Origin: Oxyruncus cristatus
Lineage: Eukaryota; Chordata; Aves; Passeriformes; Cotingidae
Assembly (NCBI GenBank): GCA_013399855.1
Contig: VXAY01004719.1
Coordinates: forward strand, 1,919,014-1,983,013
Direction of reading: 5' to 3'
Length of the DNA stretch: 64,000 nt
Of the stretch, positions 55,001 through 64,000 are shown piece after piece (within the stretch, counting starts at the first letter, position 1; each line of letters opens with the position of its first letter). The position numbers were made by a program, and so were the translations under genes. The notes below the pieces were generated by a model. The model did no database searches. It was not told the origin of the DNA and saw only the letters and a program-made list of their open reading frames with translations.

Positions 55001-58000
55001 AGCATAAAGTAACATCTAAACTTACAGAAGTCGTAATCCTCTTTGCTGTCTCTGTAATTGCCTGCTCCAACGGTTTCCAAAGGTGGAAAGCATAACGACC
55101 TGAAAAAGATGGTAGTTAAATGAAATTATAACCAATACTCACTACAAAAAAAAAACCCCCCTCCAATCTATGTTCATCATAAAACCAAAAACATTCGGTT
55201 TAAAAAAACCCACAAACTACTGGGAGAGGAAGAAGAATTTTAATGTACTTCATCTAAACACCTAGTCATGGACTGCAAAGATCCATTGTGTTTACTCACT
55301 ATATAAACAGATTTAAATACATTTCAATATGATAAATGAAGATATCTGCCTTGTGAACTCTAAGAAAAAGGGCCGTTTGAAACATTAGCTTTGGATACAC
55401 ATTATTAATTAAACACTCTTCAAAGGTTATGTCTTCAAATGAAAGAACTAGCCTTTCCTAGCTGTGGACAGAATCAAGGTTTATGTCATGTGACTGGAGG
55501 ATTTTCCCCACAAATCCCCTATCCCCAATTATGTTTTGATTAACTATTCATTAGTAACGTAACTTAGTATTGCACACAGTGCAAAAACTTTGTATACAAT
55601 GTGGCTCTGCTTCATTCAAATAGCATCTTGTCTTCATTCTTAAAATACACAACGTGCCCATTAGTTATTTTAGTGATCTAAGCCTGTGCCTATGTTAACA
55701 CAGAAGTTAAAACACTGTTAAGAGTATCTCTGTTGGAATGTTGTGATGTACTGTTATCTCACTTTTTCTGTTACTTTGACAGTTACTATTAATTCTTCAG
55801 CTCAACCAGCAGAAGAAAATTCTATGGACGTTCCTCTTCTGCTTCTACAAAGGCACATAAACCAACTGCTTAATGCATGTACATCACCAAAGATCTTGTC
55901 TTTCCTTTTCCTAATCACAACAACACAACTGTACCCACCAAACACCTGCTTAAGTTTCGTGCAACTTGTTCATCTACTAAATCTATTCTTGGTGCATGTA
56001 CTTGCACATTGCTTTTGTATGCTGAAAATAATAGAAATCAATTCATGTATTTCAAAACCAGAAGGGACAATTATCCAGACCAGGTAACCCAGGGAATAAA
56101 TCATGCTAAACTCATGCCCTGTGTTCAGACTAGAACCTATTTTTCAGAGTAACATACAGTCCAGATGCAAAGAGTTTAGGTAATAAACAAACTCCTATGA
56201 AAAGAGTTTAGTATGATAAATCACTGTAGTCACTTAAACCTTCTGTTTTTCTCTGTTTGAATTTGTTGAGGATGACCTTCAAATCACAAGATCTTCTTGT
56301 GCTCTTCTGTACTAAAAAGCCTCCACACTGCAATGTGTTATTAACCAAATAATGTAAACTTTTCACCTTACATATTGCAGACAAAAAGCAGATGGAATAT
56401 TTTAGCTGTTGTCTATAAAATTACTTTCTCCAGTTTTCTCCACTTTTCAAAAAGAATTTTTGAAAATATGGCTTTGAAGTGACAGGAACTATAACCAGAC
56501 AATTCTCTTCTTTCAAGCAACCTTTCTACTTTCCACTCTTTATATCCATTAAAACTTCATTAACCCTTTCTGAAACAGCAGCTCACAAGTGAGAGTTCCA
56601 TACTCAGCTGGTAATTTAGCTTACCTGCAAATGCAACAGTTGCAACACCAAGTCCAACTGCTATCATAGTTCTGGCCTAAAGCAGAAAAACAGGAATCAG
56701 AATAACATGCAAACTATAATTTGATATAAATGCACCTTTTACTTTAACAAGTATTTCTGATGTCTGATGTGGACATTTAATATATAATTTACAAGAAAGA
56801 TGAAAGTAAGTTTTGTATTCCTCAGGCTACATTAGATTTTTATAGTTCAGTCCCATTAACCCATGCCAACACATCAGATTTAACTTGGAACTACCTGCTA
56901 GCAAGTCAGTGAACATATACTGAAATCAGCCCATAGTATGTCATGATAAAAACACAAGGCAGACAACTATTCAGGATTACTTGAAATTACTTGTGTAGAC
57001 TAGTTCAACACAGTATGTAACAGAAAGTATCTGTTCATTACAAAAATACAAAGAGCTGACTCAAAACTCCACTATCAGGTGTATGTATTTTCCTCCACAG
57101 TGTTTGAAAAAAAGGCACCTCAAGAAGGACAGTAATAAGTATCTTCACACTGATCAAGATGCTGACGAAAGGTGGGGGTAAACCCTGAAGAAGGGACTCA
57201 CTTCTCACATGTTTGCAGAATACAAGAAGGGTAACAAGCTCTCCATTTCTGAAAAGCCTACATGTAATCTTTGAAACAAATGAAATAATCATCTGTGGCA
57301 TTACCTGTCTTATCATATGACAGTTCAATAATGCCTTGTATTTTTCCCTGGGAAACCTGAGAAATCAGATTAGGCTTGTTTATAGTGAATTCAAAGCATA
57401 ATGACAGTGAAAATGCTTTTATCACCAGACTGTCTCTTCTATATATGACTTACTTCTGCAATTACCCAGTAACTGATTTATACATTTTGTACAAACAAGT
57501 CTGACAGAAGGACTTAAAGCTCAACCATCAATGCAAGTGCCCTAATAACTAGATCTGGAGCCAAGTTGCCTTTGCTACTAAGATTCCTGGGGCTAAAATT
57601 CTTTGTCTTCAATTGTATCCAAGAGTTTGGAAATAATGTTTTTAAAGCCTTCCTAGAGTTGGTTTAGTACGGGCCAGAATATGGACTGAAAACATTGCCC
57701 ACAAACAGGCAGCTGTACAAGATGTTTCAATTAAGAAAAAGGGAAAAAAAAAAGACTCACTAAACATACTGAAACTGAAGCTCCGGAGTCAAGACTGGGG
57801 GAATTCTGGCCTTAAAAGTCTGCCTGTCTATCCCATTTTAGTAACAGAACTCTTCCATTTCAGTGTACTCTTCAGTCTGGATATTAGTATTCATTTCTGA
57901 ACGTAAAAATAACATAGTAGTTTTATGTCTGTTGTTCCTTTCAATTCCTCCAAATTTCCCTTAATCTTCAGACCGTGAAAAAACTTAAGCATGTTACCCT

Positions 58001-61000
58001 AAATGGCATAAGATGTAAAACAATCAAGCACACAGTTCATATCCTCACTAAACTCAAACTCTTTTAATTTCTTCTCACAAATCAAGTTTTCCCAGGCTTT
58101 CAATATTCGAACCTTAAAAAGAATTCCTCTAATTCCTCTGTTCAGACAGGAACTACAACCAGCCACAAGGTTTCTGAAAATATCACAACTCTATAGCAAT
58201 TCTATATTATTCTGTTATGTGATTTGTGAGCATAGATTAATATTCAAGAGTTTCCATGACTTTGATTCAGAGTGGCAGCAAGAATCTTTTACTCAGTGGT
58301 TGTAGTCAATTAAGAGTTCAACAATGTCTGAAATAGATCACACAGGCAAAAAAAAAAATAATACTTATTAGCCTGTGCTTGTCCAGATTAAGATATACTT
58401 GCTTTGCACCAAAAAGGTGGTTTAAATCAGCAGTTTACAGAGAGATATACAGGTTGCAACAAGGCATTAGCAGCAGACACCTCATCACAGGTAAGAACAA
58501 GCACAGAGAACAGGCTAATAAATAATACCAGGATTCAGTCAGTTTAGTGCAGAAATAGCATGTGTTTGCACAGTAATCTGGGAGCACAGTGTAGAGACCC
58601 CTAAGGGCCTTTGACAGAATCAGCCATGTCTGCTCGGGATGCATTATTTCAATCTCAGTGGAAAGCAGTAGCAGTTAGCGGAAAGAGGGCTGCCTGGAAA
58701 ATAGCAGGTGAAAAAACGTGACAGCAGCTCTGGAATAGGAGCAGGATGCAGGACCAAAGGGAAAAGGAAGACAAGCCAAAAAACTCTGTAAAAGTGGTAC
58801 AAAGCTCAAGTCAGAGAGGCGTGAAAGACTGCCCACATTTTGAAGTGAGGTATGACCACCTGAGAAATACTGGTTTATGGTAATTCCTCTTATGACCCTA
58901 AGATTAGCTCCACTGGTTGGAGAATGATGCTAATAATGCCAAGGTTGTGGGTTTGATCCCTGCATGGGCCATTCACTTAAGAGGTGGACTTGATGATCTT
59001 TGTGGGTCCCTTCCAACTCAGAATATTCTGTGATTCTGTCAATTTTGGCTGGAAAGCAGCAGTTCAACTGTGTGAAACAGTGGAGGAATCAGTAATTACT
59101 TGCATTATGAGCAGGTTAGAGAAGAGTCACTTGCCAAATAGCAGCCAAGAAGTGATTACTTGTCATAAAAAGCATCTTGAATGTTTGTTATGGTGCGAAC
59201 ATATCCTAACTATACCCATGGGGCAAAAACTGAATTGGAATCAATGTTAGAGAGACTGCACAGTTTGTCCTTTACTTACAAGGGCTCTCATAGAATTAGT
59301 GGCAATTTCAAGTACTAACCAGTAGATCCTTTAAGTCCAGCTTGACTCCGTTTCCTTTTCCACACTCACTTAAATCAGTTGTGTATCTAAAAGAATCAGT
59401 CAAGGCTAGCCTGGTGCTTTGAAATGCAAAGTCCAAAGCTTTAATTAAATGCACTCCTTTCACGTCAATATTAAATGAAAGCAACTCACTATTACTGTGG
59501 AAGGCAGCAGTTCATTTACTGCGTGCTAATACAACTACCACTGCAATCATTTTTGTCTATTGCTTGAAATTGCATTTTATTTCCGATTCATAAGGGATAA
59601 ATAAATAAATACATACACACTGACTTTCAATTATTACAGAATTGACCTTCCCACCCCTCTAAAAATGTCATTAAGAAACTTCCAAGATGTGGGTTTTAAA
59701 TGAAAGCATTCTGTTAAGATCCATGAGGGAAAAATAAAGAAATAAAAGATTAAAGTAACATCTGTCCCTTTCTTTATTCAATGAATCAACTCCCAAAGGT
59801 TAGCCATCAATCCCACACTATTCTGCTGATCTCAGTATTTTAACTTTACTGGGTACTTCAATTTTCAGTAATAAACTCTCTCAGATAAAGGAAACTAATA
59901 AAAAAGTTATGCTAAATCTGCAAAACCTGAATTTTCTTAATTATTTTCAGAAATGTGTATAAGAAAACGTAAGCATCAGAATGGCAACTGCAAGACCTGA
60001 TTTACCTAAGCATTTGGCAAACAAAATAGGATAAAGTATATGAATTAACACCCAGTATGTTCAGAGGCATGTATCACATACTGTTAGCATACAGAGACCT
60101 GCTGTCTAATCCTTCAATACTTAATTCTTCCGTAGCCCTAACTTTTTAGCAGAAGGAACAGGGAAGAATGAGATATTGTTGCAAATGTCTAATCCACAGT
60201 GCTCTGCCAGCTTAACCATACTTAAAAAATATAGTTAGTTCTCATGTAGTTCTTAGCACTATGGTTCTTCCTTCTATGAAGTAGGAAAAAAACTTATAAA
60301 CAAAAGAATTTCAAATGCATCACTTTCAAATTTCAGCACAACTCGAGTACATCTGATTATGGGTTGCAAGAGTCACCTGTATGAATGTTACAACATATCT
60401 GCTTGCACAGAATTTGGATTTTATACAGTGGTTCTTCTACCACCAGCGAAAACACCCCTCTTGGTCAAATAAAAAATATTTTGCTGTCCTCATAACTTAG
60501 CTTTTAGATACACAGCAAGAGCTCTACAGTCTTTTGCCTTGGAAACATACAGTATAGTATAATAGAATAAAAAGCACAGAGAAAGTAATAATTTGTTGAC
60601 ATGGGTTGGATGGCATTTTGTAACTAATCCATGCTTAGTCACAGAGCAGCAAAATAGGAATTATGTACTTACGTTTAAATAAACACACAAGTGTAAGTTG
60701 CTTAACTAAAAATTTAATTTTAAGAAGGTTTGATTTGGGTTTTTTGGGTTTTTTTTGTGGGTTTTGTTTGTTTGGTTGGTTGGTTTTTTCTTTGTTTTTT
60801 TTTTTAGTGCTGTATGCTACTAAGAAGTAGGATACACAAGTATACTAATCAAGGATACAAAAATATTTCTGAAATTAAATTTTCCCTAAAATAAAATTTC
60901 TTGACCTGAAATAAGTGATTGTTTGGTATGGAAGACAGAATAAGGCTTAAGAAAAAAACACCTAATTAACTCTATATGGAGCCAGAAACATTCTGAAGTG

Positions 61001-63795
61001 GGATTATATTATAAACTATCTGCAACCGATTTGATTTCATAATCTAATGTTTTCCTTCCAGTTTTACCTTCCTACGAAATTTCATTCGCTTTCCAACAGT
61101 GAATTAAAAGTAATTTCAGCAAGATGCTGCTCTCCATACTGACACAATTTTTATGTCAATTTGTGTAATTTATTTTACAGCAACTTTTTTGATTTGTATA
61201 CAAAGTTATGAGTGCAGAGTTTTTCATAGGAAACTGTACCAGAGCAAACAGATTCACTAACAGAAGCATCACCATAAGGTATTCAAATCAATTTTCCTGA
61301 GTATATATTAACAATGACCTCTTGCCGTTATCTTTGAGAACAGACTCTTCATGCTTCCACTGTTGCTCTTCCATCGCTCCAAACAGTTTTGTAAAACAAT
61401 TACAAGAATAAAAGTGACCATGAACAAGTGACTTCAGCTAAAATTGCGGACAACTCACAACAAAGATTCAGGGTAGGATATTGAATCTTTCAGACTCAAG
61501 AGATGGATGCTGCTGTTGGACTTTGCTTCTCCTACAACTGTTCTGTTCCACCACAGCAAGAAGGCCTCATCACCCTGTAGGGTGTCAGAGGCACAGCACT
61601 ACGGTTGGTTTTGCTATTTCTCTCTGGCAAAATTTTAGAACTTGTTTATACACAACTTGACCTCCTTCTGAACTGCTTAGCTGTGAATGCATTATGTATG
61701 CTGTTCTTTCTTCCATTATCTACATAACACCATCCAGAGAAACCCTAAAATAGCTTCTACGTCCAACTGTATGCTAACAGTTTACAATGTAGATATGCCT
61801 AAAAACCACTGCATTCTCCACTGAAAGGCCTGGTTAAAGAATAAATTTCAGCAGTAATCTAGATTCTAGTCCTCTGAAGGCCTACATCAGTGTCTGGACC
61901 TTACTAAGAATGTGACAATACTCACGGCTACAAAGCAAGCCATGCTAACCCCAGATGCAACTTTCATCCCAGATAGGTAAGAACGTCCTAGGACTCAACA
62001 AAATTCACTAAGAATTCCCTGCTAGCATTCCAAGGGAGAATGACTGTGACGATAATGAGTTTCAGAGTTAACTTCTTAAGATTACACAGCTTGCCACTCA
62101 ATACACAAGAAAGACTCTCCTGTTGAAAAAAAACCACAAAGTCCTGGACTGTAGTAACAGTGAATACATGACTTAAAGAACTGTAATTTTTAAAACTGTA
62201 TTTTTAAAAAGCAGAAATAGTGTAGTGACAACACAATTAAGTAAGGCAAGTATGACTTCTAAGCCATTTCAAAAAACGTGAAAACTTCACCACCTAGGGC
62301 TTTACGTAGTAATTCACATATTTTTCCCAATTCTTTTTTCCAATGGGAATTCACTGTTTCATGAACTAATCCAAGTGACTAGAATAAAGGACTGGGATAA
62401 AAACCCACCACCGTTCCCTCTAGACCACAGTACAACATAGGAAATTTCAGAGACGTTTGGCCTCCACTCCAGACTAACCCAGACTCTCCCACATTACAAA
62501 ATACCAGGTGAGAATTACTTTGCTGAAGCAGAGTTCTATGAAACCATCAACACTCAAACCCACCTGCCATAACAACACCTGCACAGTGGGTGAAAACACC
62601 ACAGGTATCACATCACCTCCTCGGGGCAGAGGAACAAAAATTTTCGGCTTTGTTTGCTCACACCTGAGAATGCCAGGGCTGAAGCGCTCCCGTGTACCCC
62701 ACTGCAGGATCCCAGAAAGGGCCAAGGTGTATGTCTCAACACTGTGGAGCCACTCAAGGACCAATGGTAGTAACAGACAAGGTCTATCAGTAAGAACACG
62801 CAGTGGGAAAGAACAAAAAGTGACTGAAGAAGGGGGACATGCGGAGGCAGCACTTTTCCTTGTTCTGTTTCTTGGAGATAAACACAGCACAGCACAGCGC
62901 AAGCACAGGAAAAGGGTCAAGAAATGGGCATGGACTGTAAGGGGGGTATCAAGGCCACCCAAGAGCCCTGAGGCCCCCTGACTCATTTCCAGAGAGATCT
63001 GAAAGAAGAGGCTGCACATGATGACTAATTCCCATAGAAAGTGAGGAACCTGTCTCCAGGGTAGGGAAACCTGTCCATAAAAAGGTACCCACCAAGCCCA
63101 AGTGGTACCCCCAGGACCCTGAACATCCTGTCAGCTGGACCGACAATGAAACCAGAACTGATAATCTCCTTTCTTTCTCTTTTTCTTCTCTCACTTTTCC
63201 CCTCTTTCCTTCTTTCTCCCTCTCTTACCCTCTAATTCATCTCTCTCTTTCTCTCTTCCTTTTCACCTTATTCCTTTATCAAAAACCCACGGCCATGAGG
63301 TGTCAAGGACTAACATACCAATTTCCGTGCCAAGCGCGTAACTTCCTAACAAAACTTTCTGATTGTTTGCGGACCCTCCGATTCCTCCCGACCACGAGCA
63401 TTCCTGAATCCTGGGGGCCCCCTTCCCCTCAAGGCCGGGCCGTCACACCGCTGCCCACGCTGCAGCTCCCCTCGCGGCACTGCGGCACCTCGCTGCCCTC
63501 TCCCGCCGGCCACCGCCACCCGCCCTCCCAGCCCAGCCCGGAGGAGGACGCCTGTTCTGCGCAGCGCCATCCCGCCCCGCTGTCCCGGCGCTCACAAGCT
63601 TCCCCCCGTGGGCGTCTGTGACGCCTTGGGTAAGAAGGGGGGCAGCGCCGGCCTCCCGGCCCCGGGAGCTGGGGGCTTCCGCCATGCGCTCACCAGCCCG
63701 CGGTCCAACTCGGCTTGGCCCCTGCCGGCGTCCGTAGGGGCCCGTGCGTACTCGGCGTAACGCAGACCCTCGGCAGAGCCCGCGGCGCCCGCCAT
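41349..63795 (-). CDS. DNAJC15: DNAJC15 (MCJ), mitochondrial inner-membrane J-protein, complete in six exons
   Basis: Spliced coding exons on the - strand: 63795-63694, 56676-56625, 55099-55026, 48557-48481, 44603-44533 and 41419-41349. They sum to 447 bases, 148 residues plus TGA; the human protein has 150. All introns are GT-AG and every phase fits. Residues 1-34 are the N-terminus with the conserved LRYAEY. About 36-52 form one membrane segment ([15 protein letters not shown]). Next come [14 protein letters not shown] and [16 protein letters not shown], then the J-domain with HPD at 122-124, ending [14 protein letters not shown]. The family sits in the mitochondrial inner membrane, stimulates mortalin (HSPA9) at the TIM23 import motor and restrains respiratory complex I. 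The HPD triad, needed for Hsp70 stimulation, is intact. The promoter is a CpG island. The human orthologue is known for silencing by methylation. Confidence 0.97.
41420..44532 (-). other. DNAJC15: DNAJC15 intron 5
   Basis: GT-AG intron of 3113 bases. No mobile element recognised. Several ORFs of 80-123 codons on the + strand (43172-43611) overlap one another in different frames and have no recognisable similarity. Confidence 0.9.
44533..44603 (-). CDS. DNAJC15: DNAJC15 coding exon 5 (HPD motif)
   Basis: A 71-base exon between TTTTTGCAG and the donor GTAAAT. It encodes [19 protein letters not shown] followed by HPDK. It holds J-domain helix II and the His-Pro-Asp triad (residues 122-124) that contacts and activates Hsp70. 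It ends with one base of a Gly codon. Confidence 0.97.
45980..46183 (+). mobile_element. CR1 LINE fragment, reverse-transcriptase region, old
   Basis: The frame reading [20 protein letters not shown], then LQEWGDRN, matches the CR1 reverse transcriptase just downstream of its FADD active-site motif. It is diverged and frameshifted (readable only in pieces), and is interrupted at 46184 by an LTR-like start. The left boundary is approximate. Confidence 0.75.
46184..46740 (+). mobile_element. Endogenous retrovirus LTR-like segment, 5' part
   Basis: Begins abruptly inside a CR1 copy with TGTCGTGGTTTAGCCC, a start typical of LTRs found in passerine genomes. It contains a G/C-rich block (46389-46440) with the self-complementary core GGGGGCCCCC. 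No retroviral gene can be read. The right boundary is unclear because CR1 sequence and the gap follow. Confidence 0.55.
46808..46976 (+). mobile_element. CR1 LINE fragment with reverse-transcriptase FADD motif, cut by the gap
   Basis: Reads [20 protein letters not shown] then [20 protein letters not shown], in frame up to the gap. FADD is the catalytic motif of CR1-type reverse transcriptase. This copy is less decayed than the one at 45980-46183 and covers the same part of the protein, so it is a separate, younger insertion. Its 3' end lies in the gap. Confidence 0.85.
46977..47851. other. Assembly gap, 875 N
   Basis: Run of undetermined bases flanked by CR1 on the left and LTR-like sequence on the right. 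The long ORFs that appear to cross it are artefacts. Confidence 1.
47852..48145 (+). mobile_element. LTR-like segment, 3' part
   Basis: Contains a GA repeat (47892-47909), the sequence GTATTTGTAAATATATAAG, and an AATAAA at 48091-48096 followed by TTAATATTAATCCCC. That arrangement fits the end of an avian ERV LTR (poly(A) signal, then a short U5). It is probably the other part of the element that starts at 46184, with CR1 inserted between. No target-site duplication could be confirmed. Confidence 0.45.
48481..48557 (-). CDS. DNAJC15: DNAJC15 coding exon 4
   Basis: A 77-base exon after TTTTTAG, encoding [19 protein letters not shown] then SLILGV and two bases of a Ser codon. The donor fitting the protein is GTAGGT at 48480-48475. 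An equally plausible donor, GTAAGG, begins five bases earlier (48485) and would shift the frame, so exon usage here is worth checking. The block GGF-K-M-RREA is characteristic of this family. Confidence 0.95.
52026..52077. repeat. (TATC)13 microsatellite
   Basis: Thirteen uninterrupted TATC units, 52 bases, in DNAJC15 intron 3. An uninterrupted tract of this length is likely to be length-variable between individuals. Confidence 0.98.
54744..54769. repeat. Perfect 11-bp inverted repeat with 4-base loop
   Basis: ATACACTTACT, loop AGTA, then AGTAAGTGTAT. A third, imperfect copy of the arm (ATACACTTGCT) follows at about 54777. It lies about 260 bases inside intron 3 from exon 3. Confidence 0.9.
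55026..55099 (-). CDS. DNAJC15: DNAJC15 coding exon 3
   Basis: A 74-base exon after TTTTTCAG and before the perfect donor GTAAGT. It completes the Gly codon and encodes [19 protein letters not shown] followed by RITTS, the matrix-side linker between the membrane helix and the J-domain region. It leaves in phase 0. Confidence 0.97.
55100..56624 (-). other. DNAJC15: DNAJC15 intron 2
   Basis: GT-AG intron of 1525 bases. No repeat family or other gene recognised. Confidence 0.9.
56625..56676 (-). CDS. DNAJC15: DNAJC15 coding exon 2 (membrane segment)
   Basis: A 52-base exon between the acceptor CTTTAG and the donor GTAAGC. It encodes [17 protein letters not shown] plus the first base of a Gly codon. 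This is the hydrophobic, Gly/Ala-rich inner-membrane helix typical of DNAJC15 and DNAJC19/TIM14 proteins. Confidence 0.96.
58894..59039 (+). mobile_element. TguSINE1-like SINE (tRNA-Ile head, CR1 tail)
   Basis: The first 78 or so bases resemble a tRNA-Ile(AAU) gene. They have an A-box like TTAGCTCCACTGGTTGG, an anticodon arm GCTAATAATG and a B-box GGGTTTGATCCC. The element continues with ATTCACTTAAGAGGTGGACT and a CR1-type end, TGTGGGTCCCTTCCAACTCA, finishing TCTGTGATTCTGT. This chimera was described from zebra finch as TguSINE1, mobilised by CR1 machinery through the shared tail. Several substitutions mark it as an inactive copy. Confidence 0.85.
60729..60805. repeat. T/G-rich low-complexity tract
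   Basis: GGTTTTTT-like units, almost purely T and G on the + strand (A/C on the transcribed - strand of DNAJC15). The G runs are short. Confidence 0.85.
62940..63405 (+). mobile_element. Possible LTR of an endogenous retrovirus
   Basis: A TATA-like CATAAAAAGG at 63075, then CCCAGGACCCTGAACATCC, a pyrimidine tract of about 110 bases (63165-63275), GGCCATGAGGTGTCAAGGAC and TTCCTAACAAAACTTTCTG resemble in order the layout of LTRs I associate with passerine genomes. No TG...CA ends or target-site duplication could be fixed, no AATAAA is present, and no viral gene is readable. The left edge may lie further left (to about 62420). Confidence 0.4.
63165..63275. repeat. Polypyrimidine tract
   Basis: About 110 bases of nearly pure C/T on the + strand, with a few A. 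It lies about 420 bases inside intron 1 of DNAJC15, probably as part of the LTR-like segment. Confidence 0.9.
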
Positions 63796-63900
63796 GATGG
63801 AGCCGCGAGGAGCCGGCGTTACGGGCCGGCCGGAGGGACAAACCGCGGGGGAGGACGGACCGCGCGAGGGGCGGGGCCGAGGCCGGAGCGTCACGTCCTA
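63400..63900 (-). promoter_or_regulatory. DNAJC15: CpG island and promoter region of DNAJC15
   Basis: A sharp change from AT-rich DNA to very GC-rich DNA with many CpG dinucleotides, covering exon 1, the start of intron 1 and the 5' flank. It holds a GC box (GGGCGGGG at 63868-63875) and GCGTCACGTC at 63888-63897, which contains a CRE/E-box-like core. There is no TATA box. Transcription probably starts between about 63800 and 63900. Methylation of the corresponding island silences the human gene. Confidence 0.8.
63694..63795 (-). CDS. DNAJC15: DNAJC15 coding exon 1
   Basis: 34 codons starting [16 protein letters not shown]. The ATG has a favourable context (A at -3, G at +4) and aligns with the start of the mammalian protein, whose LRYAEY motif lies at a similar distance. 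The exon ends in phase 0 at CTG before the donor GTGAGC. The same frame stays open upstream to 63894, so a longer N-terminus is formally possible, but family length argues for the start chosen here. Confidence 0.95.
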
Positions 63901-64000
63901 GGAATAAAGCGGAATGAAGGCATGAGATAATTTATGTATTAAAAAAAAAAAAAAAGGATAAGGAGGAGAGAAAACACCCGTACCGCACGCAAATGATTCG
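63901..64000. other. 5' flank of DNAJC15 with A15 run
   Basis: Return to AT-rich DNA with a run of 15 A at 63941-63955. No exon of the expected neighbour (EPSTI1 in mammals, head to head with DNAJC15) is visible before the window ends. Confidence 0.6.

Larger units (their letters stand above)
48558..55025 (-). other. DNAJC15: DNAJC15 intron 3
   Basis: GT-AG intron of 6468 bases. It contains the TATC microsatellite at 52026-52077, a perfect inverted repeat at 54744-54769, and a 13-base direct repeat (TTTAACACTATAT) near 54606-54632. No CR1 or LTR sequence recognised. Confidence 0.9.
56677..63693 (-). other. DNAJC15: DNAJC15 intron 1
   Basis: GT-AG intron of 7017 bases. It contains the TguSINE1-like element, a T/G-rich stretch at 60729-60805 and, at its 5' end, an LTR-like segment with a long pyrimidine tract. 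No additional exon recognised. Confidence 0.9.

Noticed and set aside
58894..58971. Functional tRNA-Ile gene
   Set aside because: Several substitutions break the acceptor and D-arm pairing, and the sequence continues directly into a CR1-type tail, so it is the head of a SINE.
62474..63019. 181-codon ORF on the - strand and 157-codon ORF on the + strand over the same DNA
   Set aside because: Opposing frames over LTR-like repeat sequence in DNAJC15 intron 1, with no recognisable protein family.
63295..63930. Several GC-rich ORFs on both strands around DNAJC15 exon 1
   Set aside because: Stop codons are rare in a CpG island. Only the frame with LRYAEY matches a known protein.
1..64000. CRISPR arrays, operons, riboswitches, insertion sequences
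   Set aside because: The window is vertebrate chromosomal DNA. The tandem repeats seen are microsatellites without spacers.

Overview
This is an avian chromosomal window, probably from a passerine bird. It is AT-rich, mostly non-coding, and carries CR1 LINE fragments on both strands. At 58894-59039 there is a short element with a tRNA-Ile-like head fused to a CR1-type tail, the architecture of the songbird SINE TguSINE1. There are no operons, CRISPR arrays or other prokaryotic features.

Two protein-coding genes can be supported. The last two coding exons of ENOX1 lie on the + strand (2002-2087 and 4738-4869), followed by a 3'UTR ending near a canonical AATAAA at 5671. A complete DNAJC15 (MCJ) gene lies on the - strand. 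Its six coding exons run from the ATG at 63795 down to the TGA at 41349, all with GT-AG boundaries and matching phases. They encode a 148-residue mitochondrial J-protein with one membrane segment and an intact HPD motif. The ATG sits in a CpG island (about 63400-63900). The two genes are tail to tail, as their orthologues are on human 13q14, so this is conserved vertebrate synteny.

Layout: 1-5700, ENOX1 3' end. 5700-40970, about 35 kb of intergenic DNA with microsatellites, two adjacent antisense CR1 pieces (about 34926-36083), a short CR1 tail (32046-32100) and a few ORFs of unknown meaning, the longest 218 codons at 26982-27638. 40970-63900, DNAJC15. Its introns hold a nested CR1/LTR block containing an 875-base assembly gap (46977-47851), a 13-copy TATC microsatellite, the TguSINE1-like element and an LTR-like segment a few hundred bases inside intron 1.

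I found no new biological system. The points most worth a second look are the 218-codon ORF, competing splice donors at DNAJC15 exon 4, the LTR-like sequence beside the DNAJC15 promoter, and the unresolved repeat block around the gap.
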